Assembly (NCBI GenBank): GCA_011009095.1
Contig: VTPC01005952.1
Span: 52,775-116,774, forward strand
DNA length: 64,000 nt
Direction of reading: 5' to 3'
Source: Ignelater luminosus
Taxonomy: Eukaryota; Arthropoda; Insecta; Coleoptera; Elateridae
The first letter of the stretch is position 1. Each line of letters opens with the position of its first letter. Positions 24,100 to 35,829 of this stretch are shown here, in pieces. Both the position numbers and the translations under genes were made by a program. The notes below the pieces were generated by a model, which made no database searches, was not told the origin of the DNA, and was given only the letters and a program-made list of their open reading frames with translations.

Positions 24100-25540
24100 G
24101 TCTAGAACGGTTTGATGGTTATTAGAAGCGTTGACTAGCCAAGAAACTATAAGCGATTTCTTTCAACTTCTAAAAATTGCCTCTTTCTCTGTTTATTATT
24201 CAAGCCTTGGAAGAAAATCAGGAGGGGAAATCGTCCTTCTCAAGAATCTGTTGCAATGCATACACTAATTATGAATTAGGTGTCTATTTTGGTCCTCTTG
24301 ATATTCATCATCCTTTTTTCTACTTTAAATAATTTAAATAAAACTGTTCAGCTCAGATATCTGCAGACTTTTAATTTCAGTCAGCAATTTCAGCAAAAGC
24401 TAGATATTTGTCTACGTATTCTCTAACTTCCTGAAAAAGTTACATTTCATTCTGTACAACGATATCTATTTAGAAACGTCAAGGTTTTTAGACCTGCAGG
24501 TATAGATATCTACCTAGCCATCAGGTTGTTCAAACTGCTCGTATTTTTCGAAATTTCCAGAGCTTCGGTTTTACTCTTATTAACCGCTTGGGCCTTTTTT
24601 GATAGGTTAGCTCATTTAAAGCGATGAAGTTTAACAGCTACCGACTTTTACTTTAAGTATACTTCTCATTCGAAATCCACTTTTAGCAAATTGGGCCAAC
24701 GCTTAAAGATTACAAGTTGATTCAGCATCACCAGCAGTTGAGTTCATTCAATTCATTCAACCAGCAGAGGCAGGCAAGCTCGGTTAACTCAGTCAACTAT
24801 CTGTAGTCACTCAGAATTATACAACATCAAAAACTCTCAAAAAGTTAGATCAACAAATAATGAATCCAATAAAATGATAACAAAAGAGACCAAAGAAGCA
24901 AACAAGATACAATAAAACAGAAAAGGTGAAACAAGTAGAAGAGAAATCCTAGATAAAATAAAATAAAAACAATGAAACGCACAATCTTCAAAGAAAGTGC
25001 AACCAGGAACAACAGAAGCTCTACCCATTCCACTGCACGTACCACCAAGAAAACAAATTGATCTTCTAAAGTCAACACTCCCGGTATCAAGACAATGCCC
25101 ATGAAACAAGATCGTTGGCAGGTTCTAACGATCGAGAAGAGACAGAGGGAAAAAGAGATAATCTCTGAATCGCGGTACGCACCACTCGTATCCAGTAAGA
25201 AAATAAGTTTTGATCTTGTCTTGGTTTCAAACAAATCTTGACTGGATGTGCCTTTAGTTAAAATACATTTGTCACATCAAGACCAGGTACACGTTTGTAA
25301 CCTAAAATACAAAAGTTTCAAGAGCCTCGATTCAAGGCAAAAGTCTTGATTCAATGCAAGAAAGAAGAAGTTGAACAAATTGCTAGTCAAAGTCTGATCT
25401 ACCGGAACAAAATCCACATAAAACCAAAAGATCTGAATTAAGTCATGAAATCTTAGTCTGTAGGCAAAGGTTCTTTCAAGTACCTCGCTTAAGATATCGA
25501 GAGACATAGTTTTCTAATCGGACCTTTACGCGGCCCGGAC
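24100..25540. other. Stretch without a recognisable gene
   Basis: AT-rich to 24.8 kb. Between 24840 and 25510 the plus strand is A-rich with minus-strand open frames that are mainly hydrophobic artefacts of that bias. Nothing could be assigned. Confidence 0.45.
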
Positions 25541-25544
25541 CAAA

Positions 25545-26260
25545 GCTTGTTCGGATCGGGCTGGGCCTCAGTTTAGAAATTTGTCGGACTTATCGGGCCG
25601 TTCGGTCTTGTCAGGTCTGTCAAGCCGTTGAAGCCTGTCGGACCATATGGGACTGTCAGGCCGTTCAAACCCGTTGGACCTTTTTGGACTTCTCGGCCGT
25701 TCGGGCTTCTATAATCTATCGGGCTGTCCGGATATCTGGGTCTGTCGGCTTTCTCGGCCCTTGCGGGTCTGTTGCATCTTTTGAACTTCTCGGACCTTCG
25801 GGCCGTTTGGATTCTCGAGCCTGTCAGTTCTTTTAAACTTCTCGGCCGTTCAGGCTTCTTGGGTCTGGCGAGCCTTTGGAGCCTGTCGGACCATATGGGT
25901 CTATAGGGCCGTTCAAACCCGTCGAACCTTTTTTGGACTTCTCGGTCCTTCGGGCCGCTATAATCTATCGGGCTGTCCAGATATCTGGGACCTGTCTGCT
26001 TTCTCGGCCCTTACGAGTCTGTTGGACCCTTTGAAGTTCTCGGCCCTTCGGGCCGTTTGGATTCTCGAGTCTGTCGGTTCTTTTGGACTTCTGGGCCCTT
26101 CGGGCTTCTCGAGTCTGTCAAGCCATTAAAGCCTGTCGGACCAAATGGGTCTATCGGGCCGTTCGAACCCGTTGGACCTTTTGGACTTCTTGGCCCTTAC
26201 GGGTCTGTTAAACACTTTAAACTTCTCGGCCCTTCGGGCCGTTTGGATTCAATCAAAATG
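25545..26260 (+). repeat. GC-rich higher-order tandem repeat, period about 249 bp
   Basis: The landmark GCCTGTCGGACCATATGGG (GACCAAATGGG in the third copy) recurs at about 25641, 25889 and 26139, spacings of 248 and 250 bp. Each unit is built of shorter variants of GGACTTCTCGGCCCTTCGGG, with the palindrome GGCCCTTCGGGCC and CTATCGGGCTGTCC. Frames through it give Gly/Pro-rich text (GPFEPVGPFGLLGPYGS) of no evident meaning. Very different in composition from both flanks. Confidence 0.85.
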
Positions 26261-26585
26261 TTTTTTCGGATCGTGTCAAGCTTGTCCCCAGTCGGTCCGG
26301 ACCGGACCAGGGCTGAGAGTTTTGGTCAGTACAGCAAGTGCATCAATAAGAAGGCAAGATTTTGTAGTTTTTGTCACGGTTTGAAACCTGAACATGAATG
26401 CCTCCCGGATTGTTATCAGCAGTCAGGAAAGCAGCTTTTAATGATACTAGCGATTAATTTGGAAAGAGTCTCGAGAAATTTCTGAACTTGTGCGAATATT
26501 CTAAATGTCAATGAAGTATTTACTTTTACGATTATTTACATTTTTAAATTTGTTTGAGATTTTTCCTCTGCTTGAGTAGAGCCCA

Positions 26586-26652
26586 GGCATGCATCTCCCA
26601 ATCTCGAATAGGATGCCATATCCACTAAACCACCAAATTGTTGATTCTAGGA
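26586..26652 (-). repeat. tRNA-like SINE head, decayed (tentative)
   Basis: On the minus strand TGGTGGTTTAGTGGATATGG contains a perfect box A (TGGTTTAGTGG), then CATCC, a possible anticodon arm around TATTCGAGATTGGGAG, and a degraded T-arm (ATGCCTGGGCTC). Arm order and spacing are tRNA-like; box B is decayed. No SINE body or tail was recognised. Confidence 0.25.
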
Positions 26653-26659
26653 ACAGGTG

Positions 26660-28660
26660 AGTAGACTAGAACTTTTGATTTTTTTTTACCTTCAGCTGTT
26701 TGGAATTCTAGTAATAATCTGCGTTCCATCTATCCAAATACAGAAAGTTTTAAATTCTTTCAGAGATCAAGACTGACAAGAAATCCAATAGTTAAGAAAT
26801 CAACAAGTGAAATAAACTAAGAGTCTCGTGTCTAGACCAACAGTTAGTTCTAAGTTAATAGAGAAGACTGTATAACAACCTTTAAAGCAACAATGTTATA
26901 CAGACAAGAAAATACTTTAAGCTGGTAAATTCCTGCACTATTTATTAGATGCCTGAATAATTTTAAACGCCTTATTAATGTTCAGGCATGACGTTAAAGA
27001 ACAAATTTTAATTTTGAGTTTCGCTCACAACAACCATTACATAAAATAAATAATTCATAACTTACTTGGATTCATAAACCAGGAAAGTATAATTAAAATT
27101 CCATAAATTAAATTTCCTTAAGTATTTTATGTACATACATGTCGGGATAATAAGAAAACACTGCCCCGTAGGACATTAGAAAGATCGTAACATCAAGAAT
27201 AATTTAACAAACATGATGATAATAATGAAAACGATAAAAAGCAATTAAACAAAATTAACTTTTGTACAAGGACACCGAAATGTTTCGAATCGGATACTGC
27301 CCTTTTTTTGTGTTATTAATGTAACGTACAAATTTAATTATTAAAAGTCGCCCCTTTTTCTGGTATATTTTAACAATTAACTTGATTATCAAACAAAGCA
27401 AACAACGCCAAAACTTAATGTTTTCGTTCGTAAAACGGTTATACAAGCGAACATTTACAATTCAATGTTAATACAAAGCATGATGTTTCGAGTTTATAAA
27501 AGCAGAAAATTAAAGCCCAAGAAAAACAACACTAAAAAATACAGGAGCTGACGCGTTTAAACTCATTTAATTTGCATTATAATCATACGCTTTCAACGTT
27601 TATTTATGCAAGCTCCTTTCTGTAGTATATAGAATAACATACCTCTAAGGAACCAAAACTTAAATTGAACGCAAACTTAGAATTAAGGACTTACTGTGAG
27701 CTCCACCGAAGACGTGTTTAGTGAAGTCTTCGGGATGCCTCTGTTGTCCGTTAGTGACTTGTACAGAAGACATTTCAGGAGCAATTCTCGTTTCAGATGA
27801 TGCCACCTGGAAAGTAGACAATTAAGTAGGTTTTAGCGAAATTAAAAATTAGAAAAATTAAACGTACAATTAAAAGAGTTTAACCGGAAGATAAACTTTT
27901 CTTTAATGTAGAAATTGCGTGTCTAATTAGCTTGCATTACCGTAATGAAAAAATGTGCCTTTTAAAGAGATGGGTTTCTCATGTTTGCAGATAACATCAG
28001 GGTCTGTTCATTATGGTTTTTATGACACATAATGTAGAGAAATATGATACTGTTTCACTTGCTATGATAATAATGAAGGGAATATCAGGTCTATACACTT
28101 TATGAGAAAAGAATTTATTATTATTTTATTGTATATATAATTTCTTTATTTATTTATCAATCAGAGATTGTGCAATGCGAGAAATTATAAATCGATAGAA
28201 CTTTTAAGCCTACAACTTAATATAAAGAAGCAAATAAGAAGAAATTTAAGTAGTGAGAGAAATTTTGCTAATAAACATTTGTATTTCTACCAAGTTTCAA
28301 TCATAGAAAACAATAAATCTAATGGACTCACTCACGGCTTAATAAAGTATTTCAACTTAAATAATTGCCCTAAAGATACAATTAAAGGAAAGTAAGCTAT
28401 TAGATCTCGTGGTTTTTAAAGTAGACAAGATCAAGACCTTTCCACCTGGTTTTACAGACGTTTCACTTCCAGACACACTGCACAATCAAAAGAAATATGT
28501 AGAAGCAATCTTTCTGATAATTAAGTCTGATGTTTCCTTATTCATCATCATGAAACGACTGATACACAAAATTGAACTTTTTAAATGTTACATGGACTAA
28601 AGAGGGTGGTTCTTATAAAATTTTTCCTACTGATTCCAAATTTTTGAGTAAATCGCGTTC
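26660..28660. other. AT-rich stretch without a recognisable gene
   Basis: Short AT-rich frames only. Frames at 28168-28395 and 28409-28600 (+) are Lys/Asn/Ile-rich and unrecognised. Confidence 0.5.
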
Positions 28661-28666
28661 GAAATG

Positions 28667-29720
28667 TCAGAGATTTTGGGCGATATCTTGCTGAACTCTC
28701 TCGCCATGTTCATTGCTCACATCACCAAGATTGTTTGGAAAAAGATCCAAATGTGAATGGAGAAAATGAATCTTCGGGGACGTATTTGCTCCCAAATCTT
28801 TGTAATATTGCAGCAGTTCATCAATCAGTTGTTCATAGTTTTCAGTTTTTGTATTCCCGCGGAAGTTTGTCACAACACTTTTGAAGGACTGCCAAGCAGG
28901 TGCCTCTCTTTCATCCAAAGTACTATCGAAACTGGCATCTTTCATTAATTCCCTGATTTGAGGCCCCTCAAATATTCCCTCTTTTATTTTGTTTAATTTG
29001 TTTTTTAAATAAAAAAAAACCTTTACCAACTTTGTTCATCGTCTTTAGAAAGTTTTTCTTTAATCCCAACTTGATGCGAAGAGGTGACAGCTGAATCTTT
29101 TCTGAGTTAACGAGAGGCTCACTTAACACTTAACATTCTTAATTCCAGGAGTAAGGTTACTTCTTTCTGGCCATTGCTTCTTAATATAATGGTTTTCCCT
29201 GTTCCTACTACCCCACTCACACAGAAAACAGTAAAATTTCGTGTTCCCCAACTGTAAGTCCAGTACTAGGGCTACAACTTTTAAATTTGCCATTGAAGTC
29301 TCTGGTACTTTGTCTTATCCAGTAGTAGTTTCATATTTTCATAAGATTCCTGCATGTGAACATCATAAGCAAAGGGAATAGAAGGATTTTCATTTCCATT
29401 ATGAAGGAGAACAGCTTTAAGGCTTGTTTCCGAAGTCTATAAAGAGTCTGCACTCTTCTGAATTGTGAACCTGTTGTGTTGACATCATTACAGAATACCT
29501 TGTTTTGAAAATGAATGCTAATGTTCTTGCTGTCTACTACGGAATGTGCATATTCTTGTCCCTTTGTCTAATAAATGTTATGCTTTGAACCTTGAAGATA
29601 AGAATTTTGCTTGATTTTTTGACAAATTTCAGATCAAAGACTAAATTATTCAAATCGGGCTGGCTTATTTTATAAAGCTTCTTGGACATGTCAACAAAGT
29701 CAGGGCACAGATTAAATAAG
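28667..29720 (-). pseudogene. Remnant of a dispersed arthropod/cnidarian protein family, role unknown
   Basis: On the minus strand, from about 29720: MSKKLYKISQPDLNNLVFD, then SLKAVLLHNGNENPSIPFAY and VHMQESYENMKLLLDK, then (29029-28667, one frame) KLNKIKEGIFEGPQIRELM, WQSFKSVVTNFRGN and KIHFLHSHLDLFPNNLGDVS followed by NEHGERVQQDI. I recall this exact order of blocks (SLKAVLLHNGN, then GPQIRELM, then SLKIHFLHSHLDxFPxNLG, then SDEHGERFHQDI) from many multi-copy uncharacterised proteins in arthropods and Hydra, probably transposon-related. The stretch from about 29450 to 29030 is disrupted, and the C-terminus departs from the family after QQDI. The biochemical role is unknown to me. Confidence 0.6.
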
Positions 29721-29729
29721 AGCCAGATA

Positions 29730-30335
29730 TCTCACTGCCTTACCATCAATGTTTTCATTTTTTGTGTTCACGCTTTACATTAGCAGCTGCGAGAGTTAAC
29801 CACGCCGACTGTTGTACGCGCGTTTTTAGTGGTGGACGTTTTGAAAGAACATCTCAAGTTGTCGGTAGTTGCAGGTAGACGACCACGTTGCGCTGCTTGC
29901 GCAATATATGTCAAAATAACAAGCTCTAGGAGTTGTTTGAAGAGAGAGAAAGAAAAAAAGCAATAGAATCCACAAATGTGTCGAAGTGAAACATCTGACT
30001 AATATTTAATCTGTAGTCAGCATCCATTTCCCTGTCTTCTTGGCCATCAAAGTCATCTAGTGAGTCCTCCTCAGGATTCAGAGTCCATGATCTGGTGGGG
30101 ATGGCAGTGCAGGCCTTATAGCTCAAGGGCGGTTTGGATATTTTACTTTACTTTACAGGGATTTTAGTTGTACAAAAGTAGTAGTCTCAAGAATGGCGCC
30201 TTGGTTCTATTCATATTATCATTGGAACTAAAAGCGGCATCTGACGAAATTTTCCATTCAGACAGCTTGTAAGTTGGGTAATGCATTTCCTAATTCAGCT
30301 ACCAAAAGCTCTTAAGTTTTTTATTGCTACTGTCG
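29730..30335. other. Stretch without a recognisable gene
   Basis: Contains a 66-codon minus-strand frame (29926-30126) with a Glu/Asp-rich centre that I do not recognise. It might be the N-terminal end of the element at 28.7-29.7 kb, but nothing shows this. Confidence 0.35.
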
Positions 30336-30339
30336 TCCA

Positions 30340-31985
30340 GCACAGTGTCCAGGGGGTTGAAAAGGGGTTGCCCGCAGGGCTCATGCTCCGGACCGATCTA
30401 CTAGAATCTGCTGTACGAGAGTATATTCAGGGTAAGGCTTCTGGAGGGGTGTGAGATAGCAGCTTTTGCGGATGATACGGTCTTGATAGTAAGAGCAGCT
30501 CAATTCAAGGTATTGAAGGATAAGGAAACGGAAGCGCTAGGTAGTTTATTAGAATGGGCTAACGAAGAGAAGCTGAAATTTAACGTTAGGAAAACTGAGG
30601 CTTTATTTTTTGGAAAGAGTCCAGGACAAGAAAGACCAACATTTAAAATAGGGAAAGAGAGGGGGTGTATTGTAAAGATCGTATTAAATATTTGGGAGTT
30701 ATGATAGACAATAGGCTGTCCTGGAACGCTCATGTAAAATATGTAACTCAAAAGGGGAAACAGCTAGCGCTTAGGATAGGAGCGGCGGCTCGACTCACTT
30801 GGGGCTTTACGGGCAATATTGTAGCTACGATATACGAAGGGTCTGTTCAGTCAGGTATCTCGTATGCTGCCGAAATTTGGGCAGGCGACTTAAAGGTTAG
30901 GCAAAAACGAAAGCTGTTAGGAGCACAGAAGATATTAACAGTTAGGGCAGCGGCAGCATACAGTACAGTATCCGCAGAGACAGCACTCGTTCTCAGTCAG
31001 ATAGTTCCGATAGATTTACATTTACAAGCACAGGCAGATAAGGAGTTAGTTTTCGAAAGTAGGGCGCGACAGATAAGTGAGGGGCTAGGGTTAGAAGGAA
31101 GGGAGGGGGAAGTAAGGTGGACATAGAAGAAATAGGGCACCCAGCAGATATAGGGGAATTTAAGTTTACGGTTAGGGATGGAGAGGAACAGGAAGATGAG
31201 GATGCAATTCAGATTTATACAGATGAGTCAAGAATGGATGATGGGAAAGCAGGGACTGCATATGTAGTATATAATGAAGTAAGGGAAATAGCGAGTGGAA
31301 AATTCAGATTAGGGGAGTGGAGCTCCATCTTCCAGTGCGAGCTCCTCGCCATTAGAGAGGCATTAACATTCATTAAGGATAATGATTTTGCATTTGGGGA
31401 GTGTACGTTGAATAGAGATAGTAAGTCAGCTTTAATGGCGTTAGAGGGTATGAGAAACCCAACTAGGTTGCAGGCACAAACATGGCAGGTATACAGGGAA
31501 TGTTGTGGATAGGGTTAGACACCGTCCCTAAAATATTAGTAAAGAGAAGGTTAAGGGAAAAGGTAATAGAGTTATGGGACGATAGGTGGAGTCGCGCCAA
31601 CACAAGTAGGCCAGTAGCAAGGTTCATTCAGAACATGGTTATCAGAGCTAAAAGTGGAAAATTAGATAAGGACGTAATACGGCTAATCACGGGGCATGGG
31701 AACTTTAGATCATACTTAGTTAAAATAGGAAAAATACCCATAGAGGAGATAGGATGCGAGTGTGGAGAAGGGTAAGAGAATGTTGAACATGCGCTTTTCA
31801 AGTGTAGGATAGAACAACAGGCTAGAGCCGAAGGGGATAGGAGATTAGTTAAGGCTGGATATAGATAGCCACAAGACATAGATGAAGTAAGGAGACTGAG
31901 TAGGGTGTTAGAATGGTGGGTAGAGCTACAGATACTTGCAAGGCTGGTGCAAAGGCTAAAGGTGCCGAGAAAAATTTAGGACTTA
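30340..31985 (+). mobile_element. LINE, R1/LOA-like (I group) with RNase H, 5'-truncated
   Basis: Starts in the RT at motif B (30363: RGCPQGSCSGPIY, a TAG in place of the usual Trp, then NLLYESIFRV). It goes on to motif C AFADDTVLIV at about 30465-30495 and motif D KTEALFFGKS. After a frame change comes IKYLGVMIDNRLSWNAHVKY and SGISYAAEIWAGDLKV (connection), then RNase H (31117-31512) and a C-terminal zinc-knuckle-like Cys/His segment (LITGHGNFRSYL ... CECGEG, stop, NVEHALFKC). Order and text match the minus-strand LINE at 3.5-5.8 kb, so the two are relatives. This copy is better preserved, with long open segments broken by few changes. Confidence 0.88.
31117..31512 (+). pseudogene. RNase H domain of the 30.3-32.6 kb LINE
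   Basis: QIYTDESRMDDGKAGTAYVV carries the first catalytic Asp segment, FQCELLAIREALTFIKDND the Glu segment and TLNRDSKSALMAL the third Asp segment (SDS in relatives, RDS here). The frame changes after VYRE; the last His block was not read. In the intact element it removes RNA from the RNA-DNA hybrid. Confidence 0.8.
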
Positions 31986-32640
31986 ATAATAGGTACTTAG
32001 GAGACAAATAGGAAATGAATTATGGGGGGAGTCGCCACTCGAAGCAGCTTGAAGTCGGCCTACCGCCGAGGCGACCGGCTTGCCTCCGAGGCCCTATCCC
32101 TGTTCGCATCGCTCCGAGGGCCTAACCTATGGAGCTCAAGCCCGCCGTGGACCGCCTGTCCAGCTACCTTGCCTAAATAAGAGAGCTGCCATGAGGATTC
32201 TATGGATGCGGAGCCTTTGGTAAAAGAGCCAACTGCTTTAGTCGGCGCTATTACCCGGGCCCTTCCTACGTAAATACTCTGGTCGACCGGCGGCTAGATG
32301 TTAGGCACGGTATCCTGACGAAGCGACAACCCAGGTCGCTCGGGTCAGCTAAAAAAAGATGGGCGAAAAGCGCTGGAGGAGAGCAACCGAGAAAGGAGAA
32401 GGGGCGACGCGGGTGGTGAATGGGCGGAGGTGGTTCGGTTGGCGGACTTGGGAGGCTGGAACCGGGGTATAGACGGGGGAGGCATTAAATGGGGAACAAA
32501 TAGGACATATAAATAACGGGGAGAGAGGAAGACTAGGACAGAGGGATATATAGAATAATGAAAACAGGGAGGGTAGAATATTAGGGAAATTATGGAAGCG
32601 GAACCAGATTGCTATCAAATAGCAGGGTTCTTTTATTTTT
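31985..32640 (+). other. Probable 3' untranslated region of the 30.3 kb LINE
   Basis: Follows the end of the coding part directly. It has a GC-rich block (32030-32340; CCTCCGAGGCCC and CCGCCGAGGCGACC) and then purine-rich DNA ending near a T-rich run at 32631-32640. No coding text. The 3' end is not fixed because no clear tail or target-site duplication was found. Confidence 0.5.
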
Positions 32641-32649
32641 TTCGGAACG

Positions 32650-35600
32650 ACGATAATGCCGCGTATTAGCAGAGGATGTAGTACCGTATGGTGGAGCGCC
32701 CTCTGTAATGAATCAGCGTGACTCAGAAGGAGTTATGCAAATACCAAATTTACATGTCTAGGCTGTCGTGGGCTCTCTCTCCGCTCCAGGGTTCTAAACC
32801 TTTTCACTATTCAAACGAACCTCGTTTCAACAATGAGAAGTTGCAAGCTTCCTCCTGCCACTCCACTCATGTTACGCAAACTCAGAATATAAGGATGACT
32901 AGTATCATGTGTTGTACGGACGGTTTAGAACTTTGCCAGGGATTATCACTGACGGCTGAAGTTTCTGGGCGACCTTAAATGTTTCTTGTCATGTAGCATT
33001 ATCAACTAAGTTTGGGTTGCGTAATTAACTCAAATAGTGAGACGATTCTATTACGGATTCTCAATGGAAGAGTTGGTGTAATGATTTGAGTTGTCACAAA
33101 GTCTAACACTTCAATGTAATGGTTACTAAAAACTTTTTTGTATGTTGTGGAATACCTTGCGCATTATCCACTTCGCAAGTTGCCTAAGTCAAAATTTTGA
33201 CGTTCAATCCAACCCAACTTGACTAGAATGAACCTGACTAGTCCTGAGGAATCCAATTTGGGCTTTTGATAAAAAAACACAAAATCCCACATTGATCCCT
33301 AAATCGCAACCAATCTTGTATTTCTGTCCAACCTGAAAAGGTAAGTCCAGTTGACTGAAACAGTCTAATCAGCTAGAAAAACCTAGTCTATTAATACTTC
33401 AAAGTTAGAAAATCAAATATGAGACGTCCAATTATGAAATGTTCTTAGAATCAAGCATAAACCAATCAAAAGAAAAAGAACCCATCTAGACTTAAAAAAG
33501 GTGTCCAACCTAGAAACTGCAGGTGTTCCAAGAGGAATAGATCTGTTCAAGAAACACAAGCAGTCCCTGGTCTGAAAACCACAATTGGCCCAAGGGATAC
33601 TTCTCAACAGGATTTTCACTCTAGACAGTCTAGATTCAAATTTCGTATGTAAATTGTAAACCTGAACTCTGCAGTACACTGCTTGAGCGTTTTTACCTTC
33701 TAGGGATTTCCACAGCTCATCAAAAAATTTTATTTTAATAAATTCTGCGTTTGAGAAGCACAGCTTAAGAAGAACTGTCTTGAAGAAACAACTTTGGTAT
33801 TCTGTTATTCAAATTTTCTCATGCAGTATAATCAATTAATGCAACTCGATAACTTTAGATGGTCTTGGACATGAACTACTTTTACCATCACAGTTAGCTA
33901 GTGATCTTAATAGATTGAACTTGGAGTTCAAAACGGTATTAAGCGTTTGAATATCTCTACTAAGAAAATCTAGTCGTTAGTTGTAGTATCACTTCGTGCT
34001 CCCGGTGATGACCCGATGGAGGTTTATTCTTTGGAGAGAAAGTACATTATGGTCATTGCATTTTACACTTTCCATAATCATAGCAACTTTTACAATCATT
34101 AACCAGTTTGCAGAAACAATATTACCAAGCACGCAGAGGCGATGGCATTACTTGGCCAATCTCACCTTAAAGTAGAAAAAACTCAAAGAGTCAAGACTGT
34201 AACGTATAGACAAGAAAAATCATCGAGTTTTAAAACTAACATATGACTTGACTGTTCTTTTATTTAATAAAACATAGAAACTCAGCGACGAACATTTATT
34301 AAAATTGTGAGAAACAAACTACAAATGATATAGTAAGTTTCTAATGCATCTCCACTACAATAAATGATAATGGAGTTTTAACAACGCAAAGCTTATAAAT
34401 ATTTTTGTTTTTCCATTACCTTATTATCGAGTTTTGGAATCTTGATGCCTTTCGAACATTAACTATGTAGGTACTATTCATAAAATATTTAAAGCTTGTT
34501 AGGAAATTGAAAAATAAAACATCGAAACGAAAATATAAAGTAATTAAAATAAGCTCAAAGGAGTGTCTAGTCATGATAACCCCAGTGAGAATCAAAAGTA
34601 GAATTTGTTCCTCGGGGTATATTTATAAAATTTTAAATTTCTAAACAAAAAACTAAATTAAAATTAATAAAATGTTTCGCTAAAAATTATGTCTAGACCT
34701 CAGACTGTATCGATGTCGTTCAACACAAACTCTTGGAAAACAAGACAACTGAACAAACCAGATCCACTAATTAATTGATGAAAATCTTTTTCGTTACAAT
34801 ATTCGTGATTTATTTACGATTGAAAATTTTATAAGAGGAAATTCAATAAATCCATTAAACAAGCGCCCATGTAACAGAGGAAGTGCTTAGCAATCCGTTC
34901 CCTTTTATTAATACCGTAATATAATCAATCGATGATGATACTTCTTCCACCAACGAGAGGGTAAAGTATAAGTACTTAATGTAAAATTCATGATAGATCA
35001 TTAAATTTAAATAATAACCAAGAGGTCGTTACAAAATTATAACAAAACTAATTAAAATAACGTAGGTATGCAAAGTAAATAATTTAACTAATTTTCTAAT
35101 ATGCCGAGAGTCTCCTTTGTGAATTAGTAGCGCTGAATAAATACAAACAACAGTAGAGTATAATGCAAGAACTGTAAAAGGTCAAGTACGTAAATATTTG
35201 AAGACTCTATTTATATCTATGTAAACATCGTAACAACTAGATAGCGGATTTGTAGGTTTTTGGGCTTTTTAAATATTTTAAATCCAGATTACACGACCAA
35301 ATATTAAAGTAAAGACATTTATCTATCTTGACAAATGAAACTCGTGGATTATAGAAGTTTCTTAAAGTTATCGCCATTTTATACTCAGTTTTCTTGGCTC
35401 AAGCATCTAATGTTTCGAGAATATCTGACTATGGTCTATTTCAATTTTTACAAAAAATGCTATAATATACAGAGCAAGATTTTTCTATGTTTAGTGTAGA
35501 AATCTCGAAAACTACTGCATGTATATTATACAGGGTGTTTGAAAATTGGTGGAAGAGCTGTATGTAGCCATATTTTTATCGAAAAATTGCGCCTCGGAAA

Positions 35601-35825
35601 AGAAATTTAAAAACTTAAATCTGGCTACATAGGACGAACATACAAAAGATAAATATGAAGATTCAGTAACCAAAGAAGCCTCACTTGATTTATTTTAGAT
35701 GGTTCAAATATTGATAAACTTTGTTTTGGAAAGTTTCGACAAATACGAAGATGTAGAAATATTGCTCCCAAAGTAGAAATATTTTTCTCAAAAAACACGC
35801 TACTTGGCTACAACAAAAATTTGTT
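32650..35825. other. AT-rich stretch without a recognisable gene
   Basis: Only short unrecognised frames (32718-32978 +, 33413-33679 -). Scattered TTGACT/AGTCAA-like words at 33.2-33.7 kb form no regular array. A TATACAGGGTG motif lies at 35527-35537, about 300 bp before the RAG1/Transib-like remnant. Confidence 0.5.
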
Positions 35826-35829
35826 TTAC

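Noticed and set aside
24840-25510. Possible retrotransposon fragment on the plus strand
   Set aside because: A few residues loosely recall polyprotein text, but nothing long enough to stand above chance; the minus-strand hydrophobic frames are shadows of A-rich DNA.
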